A DNA stretch of 64,000 nucleotides from NCBI RefSeq assembly GCF_001039355.2, contig NW_019775803.1, forward strand, positions 63,533 through 127,532, given 5' to 3'. A program made the translations under genes and the position numbers. The notes below the pieces were generated by a model. The model was given only the letters and a program-made list of their open reading frames with translations. It searched no databases and was not told the DNA's origin. Shown here in pieces: positions 13,421 through 26,212 of this stretch. This stretch comes from Lingula anatina. Its lineage: Eukaryota; Brachiopoda; Lingulata; Lingulida; Lingulidae. How positions within the stretch are numbered: position 1 is the stretch's first letter; the number at the start of each line of letters is the position of its first letter.

Positions 13421-15155
13421 TTATGTTAGGTACCAGAAGATTGGAATGACAATTCTGAGAAACAGCCTTCTTTTTATATCAAAATTGACGATGTATCATA
13501 ATGATTAACATAAATACAATCAGTTAATACACATCGACCTATTTTCTTGTCAAAGACCGTTGATTTACTACATCATCATACATTACGCAATGTGGAGATC
13601 ATAAAAGATTTAATATCTATCGATATAGATATGATTTTATGAAGGGACCGTCTATCTACATAATTTGGTAGGGATGATATTATACTAATGCTGTTCTTTT
13701 ATACTAACCTAAATAATTCATGGAGATCAGATATAATAATTATAGAGTTTTGTTTTTTGTTCATACCTCTGCTTTATTTTATTCCGTGTGCTAAATTAGT
13801 AAATTGGTAAATTTCCAACTTTTTATGCAGACCGGGTAAAATGCATTTTGGGCCTTCGGTAAAGGCTGATAAAGCCGGCCATCCCCCCAGTTTATAATTC
13901 CTCTCAAAAGCCAACATCCATATTGAATGATTCTTGAACAAAGAAATGTGCGTTTATGACGTAGTTTAACATGTAAACACCACAGAAATCAAAACGGTGA
14001 CATTTTTTATCTTTTGTTGATGACCATGCAGATGGACAACTGCCGGAAGTGAAAATGCATCAACTCAAAATATGTCTTGCAAATCCTGGCAACTATTGCT
14101 ATTCCTATCCTGAAAAGATAAAAAATAGTTTTGTTATAACACCCTTATGTACAAAAAGTTGTTGCTGTAGGCCCCTATGCAAAACATACAAACCCAACAG
14201 TTAAGGTAGAACATCAGGTTGGGTATTTTATCTAAAATTAAAGTCCTCAACTTTTTTCATTCCTGTTGCATGCACTTAATGTATCTTCCAAACATAGTAT
14301 TATGCTTGAAACACAGCTCCAAGTTCATCGTGTGACGTAATGTTGGCTTTTTTTTGGGGGGGGGGCATAAAACATCATTTTCGGTTTTCTGATTTTCTCA
14401 GGCACCAGGACAGCTATATACATGTACATGCTTTTAATGATATTATAACACTTGAACAAAGTACTACAAAAGGGATTCGGGGATTTTTCATTACAGACTT
14501 ACTGTTGATTTTATCTATAATGATTTTAGCCCTATTTGATTACAGTTCCACAACATAAATGATAAGTGGCTTTCTTGTAATAAGTTTTTTACTGCACAAA
14601 CTGAACACAGGTAAAAAAATCACAAGATACTATTTTAGTAATAGTATATATAACAACATATTAGCACTGCCGGTATTTGCTGTGCATTTAACCAGTAACT
14701 TATACCTGAAGCCTAGTTACTCTTATTGTAATCCTGCTCCTAGCCTGCTCAAGAGGAAAAGTAATTCGTCCTGTAAGTCTTAAGAAAGGGTTAAAGGGTT
14801 CATTTTTCTCTTGGCGTGTCTGTCTAGGTAATTTGAACCCAATAGTACATACAGTGTATCATTAATATCTAGATACAAGAAACCATAAAAGTTCTTCCGA
14901 AGAAGCTAACCCTTTGATAAATTTAACATCTTCTTTTTTTTTGTTTCAGTAATTTGTTTTTGAAGATCGTTCACTTTGCCTTCCATTTCATAAATAATCC
15001 CGTTTTTCCTTTACACTTCAGGGTAACCTTTCCCACAATACAATTCTCCGCACGGTAAAGGTTTTTTATTCGTGACCTACTTACTACACAGTATTGAATC
15101 AATGTCTTGCTGGTGAACCGAAACCGATTTCAACTTATGCGAATGCAAAGGAGAG

Positions 15156-18100
15156 ATGGATATCTCATCGCTGTGTATCGTGGTGATAGTAACCTTCCTG
15201 GCATTGCTTGCGTTTTTGTCGGTTATAAAAAAGAAGGTAAGATAAATGAATATCTCAACGCTATATTTAATACCCCTGTACCTACACTGTCTGTTCTAAT
15301 GCCATTCAGATCGCTAGCAGACTACATGGATGTAAAAGATGCTTTATGGATCTCTACATTCCTGAGAAATTTAGGACGGTGGACTCTTGTAGGTGGCGCT
15401 AAGATTCATTATATGAAACAAGAAGTAGAAAATGTACAAGAATAGTATATATGTGATTAAACATGTAGCAGTTTGGTTGTTTTATCTCTCAGGCATGCAG
15501 TTGCCTGCTCCTGTATGAGAGACACCACAATACAAGGCAATCTCAGTGCACCAATGAGCGTAAATCTGAACCTGCTGAAACCCGAAACAATATATCAACC
15601 TAATAATCGTACTATGGTTTGGCTTAGCACCACATATCGGCTCATCCGGACGTAACACGAGACAACCCGATAATGCCCGAACGTGCAGGTGAATAGTGTT
15701 TTGTAGCACGGTCCATGTTATGTGTACAGGTAAAAACCTTGAGATAAGTTTAACCTGGTTTTCGGATTAAATATCTCGTGGCTTTTGTGTTGTTGTCGAG
15801 GTTCGTGCGACGTGGTGATACGATGTAACTGGCGGTCTGATCTAAAAATGAATAGTAATGGTATGAAAGAAACGTACTATTACATTACTTCTCAGGGGCG
15901 GATCCAGGATTATTTGGAAGGGGGGCGCGGATGCCAAGCCGACCGCCTGACCCCCCCCCCCCCCTCCCTTCTTGGCTTGGGCCCCGGGGCCCAGGGACCG
16001 GTAAATGGCCCCGAAATTTTTTGGTATTTTAGAGGACGAACGGTGCCATTTGGTACTGTTAAGAAGTATGATTCAGCTTATCAAACCACTGGTTTGATTT
16101 TTTTTTTCAGAAATCTAAGGGGGGGAAGGACCCCCCTGACTCCCCCTCTAAATCCCCCTCTAAATCCGCCACTGGTTCTCCTGTTCATGTTCAAATATTC
16201 CACGTGGATGCTACAGAACTGAATATGATCAATCATATTGAAACATACTTAATGTATGCGTTCTAACCACGTTCTTTTTGCAGGTCTCAGGCAGCGGTAC
16301 TTATACATCGGGCAGAGACATCCCAGGACTGAAGGTCAGCCATGCCCAGTAAGTGCCCGGATATTGCGCACCACCATTTACAAATCGGACATTACGGTTG
16401 GCAGATTTATGGATTCCTCAAATTGTGCATATCTAATGGCAATTAAAGTATCCTTATTTACGTGTAGCTGTAACCTGTAGATATTGGGTACCCTGTTGCG
16501 CTATATGTATAAGAGAATGACAAGTAACGGATTTTGTTGTATGCAGGTATTTCTAATGTTTCAATTCGTTGTCCTCCAGACACGGAAACCTTGATCTGAT
16601 TACTAAACACGGTGGATTTAATGGGTTTCTGCTGTGGCTCCATCAGCAGTATGGACCCATAGCAAAGTTCTGGTTTGGAGAACAAATGGTGGTCAGCATC
16701 GCCTCTCCTCAACTGTTCAAAGAAACCTCCCGTATGTTTGACAGACCTGGTAAGTAATAAAGTGAAAATATCGTTCTGGCATTTTTTAAATCTTGTTAAT
16801 TTGTCTGTTTGTTGTTCTATATTTCTTTCTTTCTTTCTTTCTTTCTCTCTTTAAGTGCAAATGATGCAAGTTTAGTTTTCTACACTTCTATACCTAATTA
16901 ATGAATGTATGCATTTTGGTTGGGGAAACATATTATACCAATCATTATTCAGATAAAACAGAACGCATTGATATCAACCGACTAACAGATCCTAGATCAA
17001 ATAGCACCGCAGTTCAGTTCTTTTCTTAAATTGCACTTTAAGACCAAATCAGGTGCACTAGTGCGACCCACTTGAATGCTTGTTGCGGAAAACCCCGTCT
17101 AAGCGGCAATCTGTTTAATGGGTCTCCATATTTCATGTTTAGTAGCACAACTTGGAACTAGTTTAGCAAAAGTGCAATGTTCAGAGCAGAGGACAGTGCA
17201 GATCTTTCAGAACACACATTTTCATGAAATTTACAGGCCTCATGAGAAAAATACCGGCGATTCCACTTCCAGATTAAGTGATTCACGGTTTTTGTTGCTT
17301 TTCCTAGTCTGAAAATAGATACCATTCTCCTTATTAAATTTTTTTTTACATGTTGAACATAAAAAGACACGAGTTTATATATTCTCGAGCTGTTCTCGCT
17401 TACGTACACATGTGCTTTGAAGTGGTTGGTTTTATTAAGGTCTGATCATTTTAAGGATTATAACACGTCAAACCAAAGATAGTATGTATACTTTTGTGAC
17501 TTGGGCCATTTCTTTTTCTTGAGTGCGAGTTTAAACCTTAGGGCTTTCTCAGATACACACATCGTACTAACTGTGTCGGTCCAAATCTGCGGGGGATTGC
17601 GGCTAAAGTGCAATCTGTGAAATCAGCTTAATCAGCGCGCCATGGTTAATTACCCATAGCTGCTCGAGGAGGCGTGTCAAACAATAAAGTTGATTCCACG
17701 ATTATTCTTGAACGAGAGTTCCCCGCAGAGCTGAACCGACACAGCTAGTACATGTACAATGTTTCAGCCTGAATGTGGTCTTTTACGAATTAACTGTCTT
17801 TTCCCAGGACTTCTTTTTAAGATGCTGGAGGTCATAATAACTGAGAAGGCTATTCAGTATGCAAACAAGGAAGACGGCAAATGGAGGAGAAATACATACG
17901 ACTCATGCTACAGCCATAATAATGTCATGAAATCCATTGGCATGCTTCAGAAGGTGATTTATTTATTTTCACATCAGTTTTTCATTAGTAAATATGTTTA
18001 GCTGATCGATAGAAAGGACGATTTACTTTCTCTATGGTTTTGAATCTTTTGCTAGAAGCAAAAGAAAACTCCACAAAAGCGCCAAACTGTCACGTCGTCT

Positions 18101-21100
18101 TTTCTTTTTCTTTTTGCGCGATGTGGAGACATTTGGAGGGTATTTCAAAACTGCTGCACAAAGCAACAGAATGACTTCAAAGTCTATCTTGAGGTACCAT
18201 GATAAAAAACACTGTAAAACGATAGTCTGTTAGTTAGTTTAAACGTGTTTTATTATTCCTGTGCAATTCCATTCATATATATTTTTTAAAATTATATATA
18301 TGTTCTCTTTTTTCTCATTTTTATGCAATCGCCATAGCTTTCAGAGGAAATGGTGGGGAGATGGTCACAAATACCACATGGTGAACACGTTCCTTGCCGC
18401 CAGGGGATGTTCATGTTTGCAATAAAGGCAGTTATGCAGAGCTCTCTTGGAAACTTCTTTTTTCAAGATGAAGAAGTTTTCAAGTTCTGGGAATCATATA
18501 ATACTGTAAGCTATACTTGAATTGCTTCTTAGTCTATAATCTCGTAAGACTCGGTTCCCAATCAGGAACAATATGGCTAAAGCCAAAGTTTTTCGAATAC
18601 CGTTGTGGTTATACAAATGTTTTTGTACCCTATGCATATGATTAACTACTTGCAAAAATATCACAATTATTTTGGTCTGCTTGCTAGTTTTTTGTTTGTT
18701 TGTTCGTATGTGGTCACTATTTTATTTCTCATTGGAAGCCACAATTTCAGAGACTTGCTTTCAAATTTTTGTAGATTGCTTAAAGTTCTAAGAAGAATCA
18801 TATTGATTTTCATAAGGATCATGTTTACTGTCTATAGGTAAAAAGAAATCCTGAAAGTTGGAAAATTTAGCTTGGCAAAGCCCATTGACAATTCTTAAAG
18901 AATTTTGTAATTTGCAATTTTGGATGTATAATTTCATCAAGTCGCGTGAACTGACATTTAGATTACAGTTTGTACTGATTTGCCATATTTAATAGATATT
19001 CGGTATTGATTGGTCTTTAAACAGAAACGGCTACGGTGTTCAGAGTTCAGCTACGGTGTATAACTATACGTAGGTCTACCCCAAACAAATGAAAACAAAA
19101 GGCTAGCAATTTTAACCACCAATTAAAACTGTAAAACGTTACAATATTCGTCCCATTGATGCAATGTTCTTGTATTGTAGTTTTGCAAGTTCTTGCTCTA
19201 GTGGGCAATTTAATTTTTATTTCTATATTCATTTGTTAAATCAGCCTGGAATTACCTTTTATCTTTTTTCCTCAGAGTTGGTCAGATATGGAACAAAGAT
19301 TTCTAAAGGAGGATTTTCCGCAGCCGGGGAGTGAGAGGGAAAAGATATTTAACGAAGGTTAGAAACACACTTAATGTCATCAATGTATTCCGTTATTGCA
19401 ACGCAAAATAAACGTGCTTTTGTATATCTCCAATTTCCTGTCATATGTTATACTATGATACTCCCGTTGCAGCGAAAAAGTACATGTATGACACCATTGC
19501 GGCAGCGATCGAAGTAAGACGGAAGCGCCCAACCACTGAGAAACGAAAAATGCTGATTGACGTCATGATTGAGAACAATATACCTTATGACGTCATGCAA
19601 TGTGATGTTTTGATGTTTATAATTGGAGGATTCCATACAACAGCAAATTGTAGGTTGATCTCTTTGTCAATAATTAAATCATTCTGCCTTACACACAATG
19701 TAAAATTTCTAAAAACAAAATCAGAGAATAAGCGAATTCTGTTTATAGAAAGGGGCTCAGAAAGGATGACAAAACTATTCAAATAATTTGACGCCTTTTA
19801 TTTATTATTAACAGACTACAATTATTTACTGTACTAGTTATACCACTGAATACAAAGACAATTACACGAAAAAATGTACGTCAATTTTTTTATATCTTCT
19901 ACATCATAATACATATTTCCAGCGCTATTGTGGGCCCTGTCTTTTATTTCTGCCCACTCTGATGTGCAAGAAAAGATGTACCAAGAGGTTAAGAACATAT
20001 TGGGTGACACAGGCAAAATAACTCCGGATAACATTGGTCAGTTAGTGTAAGTGTTTGCGGAACAATTCGCTTTTTTTTAAATAGAGACGCGGAACAATAT
20101 GGATATGTATCATATACTGGACTTGATGTTTTACAGAGAAAATATGGCGTCGTTTCTATATTCAAATAGAATTATTATATATGATACCATATTAGTGCTG
20201 ATAAGGTAATGGGCATTGCTTAAAACTTTTAGGTACACCCGTCAGGTTATTGACGAGGCACTACGCATAGCGAAGATTGCACCTTACGCAGCCCGCTTTG
20301 ACGATGATAATGACGTCAAACTTGGAGATTACGTCATACCAGCTGGGGTAAGTAAATTCTTACGTCATTGTGAATAGTACAGTTTCATTTATGGACGCCA
20401 CATATTCTCTGTGAGGTGCGTTGGGCATTTATTTATTTTTCTGAAAGATGTAACCGTGTAAACATTTGCATTGTCCCGAAATTGGAGATTTAAATCTGTC
20501 TTTCTTCTCATGTTTTCTTGCGTCATTTTACTTGTGACACGTCACTGAATATCAGGCTATGGCGCCAAAATTAAAACAAAAACAGTGTTTCCATAGCCGA
20601 ATACCAGTGTATGGTTTCTCTGTCATTTACATTCTCACCATTCTCACTCATTTTTTCTACCCCTGAAATAGAGATGAAAATTTTAGTAATAGGAATAAAA
20701 TAACTTTACCTAACCAAGTGTCTGACCGCTACAGGTAGAATTCAGTTATACACACTTTTCCAAATTTTATGATTTTTAGACACCAATCATCCAAGCTATT
20801 AATGTGGAATATAATGATCCAGCACGCTGGCCGAACCCAAATGAGTAAGCATTTATGAATTATATAGTTACATATATCCACCATTATCCTACTAACACAA
20901 TTTAATTCACCGTTTTTAATGTGCATTAAAATTTATATTTAATAATATATCTGAGTCGTATATGTGACATCTACAGCAATATGTGATTTGTATATGACCA
21001 GGGTTCAAATCGAGTGCACCTCTGAACTTGAGCACTTTTTATCAACAAATATCATATTCTAGTCCTTTTTTATCTATTCAGAGTTTGCACTTGGAGGTAT

Positions 21101-21957
21101 TCATTTAATTTCCAGGTTTGATCCAGATCGTTTCAGCCCGGAGAAAGTGTCGGAGCGTCACCCCTACTCCTTTCAACCCTTTGGTTTTGCCGGCAAGAGG
21201 AAGTGTCCTGGGTACCGTTTCGCTTACGCAGAAGTCACTACGGCACTGGCGAACATTCTGCTGAGCTTTCAGGTTCGTGAGCATTGGCATGTGGTGAAAT
21301 TCAGAAATAGTAGCCAAAAACTGAATAACGTGCTTAAGCCCCCTTTCCACTGGACGGCGTCCTTTCTGCGTCCCGTAGCATGGCCCCGTTTGAGAGTAAA
21401 AAAATAATACTTTACTTGCCGATAACTGGCCGATCACTGAGCACTTATTCTGCAACCAAAGCGTTGCTTGTGCCTCCTTTCTACGACCAGAGCGATGCTT
21501 GTTTCATGGTCGCACAAAAGACGCAGAAAGGACGCCGTCCAGAGTAAAGGGGGTTTTGACAAATAACAAAAAAACTTATTCTTCAGGGGCGTAACTAGAC
21601 CTTTTAAAATTGAACGCACAGATTTTGAAAATTCCCAGGATTATATTCCGTGAAAAATACACTGAATTTATGGAGAATAATATCATGGTTGGCTCAAAAA
21701 TTGTACGCACAGTGCATCCGTGCGTATGCCTGGTTACGCCCCTGTTCTTGAAGAAGTCGTGTTATAACAAGTCGACGCATTGACTGGTGTAGCTAGCAAG
21801 GCTTTGGTCACTTTCGTCAACTATCCTAATTTTACAGATTCAAGGGGTCAAAGGTCAGGAGGTCAAGGCGAGTTGTGGCTTACTCGGTGCCCTCGATGAT
21901 GAGGTATGGATAACACTAGAAAAGAGATCTTCTGGGAGTGTACAGCCGATGAAATAA
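15156..21957 (+). CDS. CYP20A1-like: CYP20-like cytochrome P450, copy 3 (complete, 12 exons, about 489 aa)
   Basis: Third P450 of the array. Exons: 15156-15236, 16284-16348, 16580-16749, 17808-17953, 18338-18505, 19276-19357, 19473-19649, 19923-20046, 20233-20347, 20780-20844, 21116-21272, 21838-21957 (TAA). The N-terminal anchor is MDISSLCIVVIVTFLALLAF. Motifs are the I-helix GGFHTTAN, K-helix E346-A-L-R349, FDPDRF and heme Cys428 in GFAGKRKCPG. It is the most diverged of the intact copies outside exon 11: exon 6 starts SWSDMEQRF where the others have CWYDMEE/DRL and is one codon longer, and exon 10 reads AINVEYNDPARWPNPNE. The C-terminal tail is longer, ending in SSGSVQPMK. An AATAAA overlaps the stop codon (21952-21958). 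Divergence in the middle exons suggests altered substrate use, which is inference only. Confidence 0.9.
15893..16174. mobile_element. MITE with TIR CAG(G/T)GGCGGAT
   Basis: Left end caggggcggatcc, right end ggatttag-type inverted copy closing in ccgccactg. Interior is C- and G-rich with homopolymers and explains the long open frame (15785-16222) in this part of intron 1 of copy 3. Same family as 50752-50852 and 63918-64000. Confidence 0.75.
17571..17744. mobile_element. MITE with TIR CTGTGTCGGT
   Basis: Left end ctgtgtcggtccaaatctgc and its inverted copy at 17721-17744 (ccccgcagagctgaaccgac then acag) match in most of 24 positions. It ends 64 bp before exon 4 of copy 3. The interior atcagcttaa and ggaggcgtgtc motifs recur at 32520-32670 and 62399-62735. 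Confidence 0.75.
21339..21553. mobile_element. MITE with 34-bp TIRs
   Basis: Arms 21339-21372 and 21520-21553 differ at 2 of 34 positions; the core is tggacggcgtcctttctgcg. Lies in intron 11 of copy 3. Confidence 0.85.
21594..21744. mobile_element. MITE with TIR CAGGGGCGTAAC
   Basis: Left end caggggcgtaactagac, right end ggttacgcccctg. About 150 bp, 40 bp after the previous MITE in the same intron of copy 3. Confidence 0.8.
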
Positions 21958-23067
21958 AGTGCACCGCATAACTATTGTGCCGTACACTGAAAAAAGCGGT
22001 TTGTGACATTTGTTGAAGACCTACAATATATATATAAACATGTACAATGTATGTAAGCAGGATATTTTCACCGCCATTGGTAGTCATCTTGACGCTGACG
22101 TAGGGAAAAATAATAAAATTCCCATTGACTTGGAAAAAAAGGCGACTACTTTATAATAATAAAAATGTCGTTGATTGGTGGGGGGCGAAATCTATATGAT
22201 CCTGAAAAACATTGCACCGAAGTGAACAATTACCATTATTACATGTACTAACTCAGCACCAGAACTGTTAAACACGGTGATTGATCAAAGGCATAAAGAT
22301 AAGAACTTATAATTTCAGCAGAATAAATCCTACCCACGCTCCAAAGCGTTCAAACCATGATACACTGAAATTTGAATCATCTTTCTATTATTAAGTGCTT
22401 TACCAAATGAAGTCTGTAAAGGTTCGACCATGCATCTACCGAAGTAATTATTATCATTAAGTTACTTCCCGTTGGTAATTATATGCATAAGATATCTTGT
22501 GGCTGTTGGTGATATGTAGGTGCCTTTTTTTTTGCCATCACATTAATCGTACACGTAGGGCCTATATGTAAATGGAGAGTGGACTCTGTTACACGGGCCT
22601 TCAATTTTGTCACGCCGGCTGTACGTTTTTTTACTCTTAATTTAAATTCATCACCACAAGCATAAAAAAAACGATAAATTCAAAACATTTGTGTCCCATA
22701 TAAAGACCCTAATACTTTCCGCTAACGCTGCAATTCACTTGCACTACCATTTCGGTTCCACCTGTTTGTTTAGAGGTCGTCCCAATTAATCGCTACTAGA
22801 ATTCTCCAACGTAATATGCCGCGTGTAAAAACACACAGGGCGATCAATAAGACGACAGTGTTCCCCCACCCTTGGAACTCTTGTTGACGTGGAGTAGTCG
22901 AAATAACAAACTAATTATCCCAATAAACGTGACTGTTACAGCGACATGACCTATCGTGACTCTTAGTATTCTTGTTAACAAGCTCTCAATGCACGCTAGT
23001 TTAGTGTGTACCTCACGACTTATGCAAGACCGCCGTCGTGTTTAGGTTATTTCTTGCTCAGCGGCAA

Positions 23068-23103
23068 CCAATTGCCTCTTAGGAAGGGCGGAGAAGGTAT
23101 AAA
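23068..23103 (+). promoter_or_regulatory. CCAAT box and TATA box upstream of the somatomedin-B-like gene
   Basis: CCAAT at 23068-23072 and TATAAA at 23098-23103, about 26 bp apart and 71-76 bp before the chosen ATG (23174). Spacing suits a TATA promoter with a start site near 23130 and a short leader. The second assembled copy of the exon has no such region. Confidence 0.45.
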
Positions 23104-23173
23104 TGGCCAGCAAAAGCTGATGTGCGTCATTTCTGTGCTGCAAATGCACTTTTTTTGTTTTATATTCAGCAAC

Positions 23174-24566
23174 ATGATGATCATCTGCCTTACTTTTTGT
23201 GCTCTGATTTTTGTTCAGCCGACGACTGGTCAATCTGTCGGATTAACTCAAAAGTCGCCCAATTTAGAGATTTGGACGGTTGGGGGATTCACGAGGGAAT
23301 CATCAAATCTTAGAGATGGAATGCAAGGAATAACCACTAGAAGGGCGCCGGCTACTGAGGGTGGAATTCGCAATGGAAACACTCAAGATTCGCCCACTAC
23401 TGAGGGTAGAATTCACATGGGTACCACACAAGAGTCGCCCACTAGTGACGGTAGAATCCACGATGGAATCACACAAGAATCTCTCATGGCCAGTACAAAG
23501 GGTAGGATGTTCGAGGGAACACCGCGGACTCCACATCCAGAAGATTCACTGCGCGAGGGATCGGCAAACAGCACCGAGTCAGCGGAAACAGCGGAGGGAA
23601 CTTCTTCTCTCCCAAACGTTACTCTCACGCCGTATAGATGGCTTTGTGCCAGAACTGGATCGAAGCAGGTCAACGTTAAGGTCCACTGCAAATGCGACCC
23701 TCTGTGTTTCCTGTATAAAGACTGCTGTTATGGATTTACAAAAAATACGGCAGTGTGCGGTGCGTCTGTCAGATTAATAAGGGCGCAAAGTACCTCCGAT
23801 TCCCTAACGTTTCCTGGAACCAACTTAACAGAAACTCAAAGTAACAGTACCACTTCCACTTCATCCCCTAACAAAACATCATCTTATGTAAGAAAAAATG
23901 AACAATTCGACCCTGCGTCTATTTCCCTGGCACATCAAAGCTCTTGCAGAAGAAGTCCAACATTACGTCCACTAAACCAACAAACCGGTTTACCCCATAT
24001 GGACAAATTTGGATTGAGCTTTTGGATGGTGGACCAGTGTCCGTCGTCTTGGCTGGAGGAGGAAAGTCGTATGAAGTGCACTAACATCTCAGGTACTAGT
24101 CTCATAGAAGGCGCGCTCTTGTACCAGCCAGTCACCAACCCAGATGCTATGATCACCTTCAGAAACAAGTACTGTGCAACCTGTAATGGTATCGAGAACG
24201 GTTGGGAACCGTGGGAACTTGCTGTCTATTGCCATAGGGGACTAGCTGACGACTTTGCAAATTGCAGCTCCTCGGATTGTGTTTTAAGAAAGTTAAAGGA
24301 CCTCAATTGTAATGGTATTTTCGTGTCAAAACCGGAATGGAATTTAAGAACATGCTTCCGGGAAGTTGAGGACCGTGCCTTTGGTCCTTGTAAGTTGACT
24401 TTAATCAATGGAAGCTTGCATCCTGTACCTCGGCCACGCCCCCTGCACTCAGCCTTAAGAGATGCCTGCATAGCGTACAACAATCCTGTCATTACCGGTT
24501 CTGATGAAAGTTTCAAGAACTACCACTGCATACTTTGTTATCATACAGAACTAACACTTTGTGAAG
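23174..24566 (+). CDS. Secreted/membrane protein with somatomedin-B-like motif, large 5' exon (first assembled copy)
   Basis: Large exon opening with a signal peptide (MMIICLTFCALIFVQPTTGQ). Then comes a low-complexity stretch of degenerate repeats of about 17 residues built on G-x-TQ-D/E-SP-T-x-x-GRIH. At about residues 158-192 is a cysteine cluster C...CKCDPLC...YKDCC, as in somatomedin B domains. A Ser/Thr/Asn-rich linker follows, then a cysteine-rich block with WMVDQCPSSW and FRNKYCATCNGIENG, typical of ectodomains of large extracellular or adhesion-receptor-like invertebrate proteins. A strong donor (gtgagt) ends it at 24566 after CEG, leaving one base over. ATG 23174 is chosen for the signal peptide; in-frame ATGs upstream (23120, 23006) are possible. 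I cannot name the gene. Function in adhesion or signalling is inference. Confidence 0.7.
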
Positions 24567-24663
24567 GTGAGTGGAGCGTTTTACTATTAGAAATTTTATA
24601 TGTAAAACTTTACAGAACCGTACATAAATGACCTTAATAAATTTAATAGTAGTTTTTTTTTTT

Positions 24664-24711
24664 NNNNNNNNNNNNNNNNNNNNNNNNNNNNNNNNNNNNN
24701 NNNNNNNNNNN
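24664..24711. other. Assembly gap (48 N)
   Basis: Run of N, the same length as the other gap, placed in a poly-T tract between the two copies of the duplicated exon. Confidence 0.99.
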
Positions 24712-24735
24712 TTTTTTTGTTTTATATTCAGCAAC

Positions 24736-26128
24736 ATGATGATCATCTGCCTTACTTTTTGTGCTCTGATTTTTGTTCAGCCGACGACTGGTCAATCTGT
24801 CGGATTAACTCAAAAGTCGCCCAATTTAGAGATTTGGACGGTTGGGGGATTCACGAGGGAATCATCAAATCTTAGAGATGGAATGCAAGGAATAACCACT
24901 AGAAGGGCGCCGGCTACTGAGGGTGGAATTCGCAATGGAAACACTCAAGATTCGCCCACTACTGTGGGTAGAATTCACATGGGTACCACACAAGAGTCGC
25001 CCACTAGTGACGGTAGAATCCACGATGGAATCACACAAGAATCTCTCATGGCCAGTACAAAGGGTAGGATGTTCGAGGGAACACCGCGGACTCCACATCC
25101 AGAAGATTCACTGCGCGAGGGATCGGCAAACAGCACCGAGTCAGCGGAAACAGCGGAGGGAACTTCTTCTCTCCCAAACGTTACTCTCACGCCGTATAGA
25201 TGGCTTTGTGCCAGAACTGGATCGAAGCAGGTCAACGTTAAGGTCCACTGCAAATGCGACCCTCTGTGTTTCCTGTATAAAGACTGCTGTTATGGATTTA
25301 CAAAAAATACGGCAGTGTGCGGTGCGTCTGTCAGATTAATAAGGGCGCAAAGTACCTCCGATTCCCTAACGTTTCCTGGAACCAACTTAACAGAAACTCA
25401 AAGTAACAGTACCACTTCCACTTCATCCCCTAACAAAACATCATCTTATGTAAGAAAAAATGAACAATTCGACCCTGCGTCTATTTCCCTGGCACATCAA
25501 AGCTCTTGCAGAAGAAGTCCAACATTACGTCCACTAAACCAACAAACCGGTTTACCCCATATGGACAAATTTGGATTGAGCTTTTGGATGGTGGACCAGT
25601 GTCCGTCGTCTTGGCTGGAGGAGGAAAGTCGTATGAAGTGCACTAACATCTCAGGTACTAGTCTCATAGAAGGCGCGCTCTTGTACCAGCCAGTCACCAA
25701 CCCAGATGCTATGATCACCTTCAGAAACAAGTACTGTGCAACCTGTAATGGTATCGAGAACGGTTGGGAACCGTGGGAACTTGCTGTCTATTGCCATAGG
25801 GGACTAGCTGACGACTTTGCAAATTGCAGCTCCTCGGATTGTGTTTTAAGAAAGTTAAAGGACCTCAATTGTAATGGTATTTTCGTGTCAAAACCGGAAT
25901 GGAATTTAAGAACATGCTTCCGGGAAGTTGAGGACCGTGCCTTTGGTCCTTGTAAGTTGACTTTAATCAATGGAAGCTTGCATCCTGTACCTCGGCCACG
26001 CCCCCTGCACTCAGCCTTAAGAGATGCCTGCATAGCGTACAACAATCCTGTCATTACCGGTTCTGATGAAAGTTTCAAGAACTACCACTGCATACTTTGT
26101 TATCATACAGAACTAACACTTTGTGAAG
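24736..26128 (+). CDS. Near-identical second copy of the somatomedin-B-like exon (probable assembly duplicate)
   Basis: Repeats 23174-24566 at an offset of 1562 bp. Comparing the translations I find one residue difference (E to V in the SPTTxGRIHMG repeat), and the 3' flank matches as well. It lies just after a 48-N gap and lacks any promoter or leader of its own, while the 3' exon at 28515 exists only once downstream. It most likely represents the same locus as the first copy, from the other haplotype or an unmerged contig. A genuine very recent tandem duplication is the alternative. Confidence 0.6.
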
Positions 26129-26212
26129 GTGAGTGGAGCGTTTTACTATTAGAAATTTTATATGTAAAACTTTACAGAACCGTACATAAATGACCTTAAT
26201 AAATTTAATAGT

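Larger units (their letters stand above)
12428..15155. other. Intergenic, copy 2 to copy 3
   Basis: Contains the GC minisatellite, the 48-N gap, the 146-bp tandem repeat and one possible orphan exon (13298-13420). From 13450 to 15100 I see only AT-rich sequence with no gene. Confidence 0.6.

Noticed and set aside
15785-16222. 145-codon open frame on +
   Set aside because: It is the interior of a G/C-rich MITE with CAGGGGCGGAT ends, not a gene.
24226-24516. Long - strand frames within the somatomedin-B-like exon
   Set aside because: Shadows of the + strand exon, repeated identically in the duplicate; no splice context.
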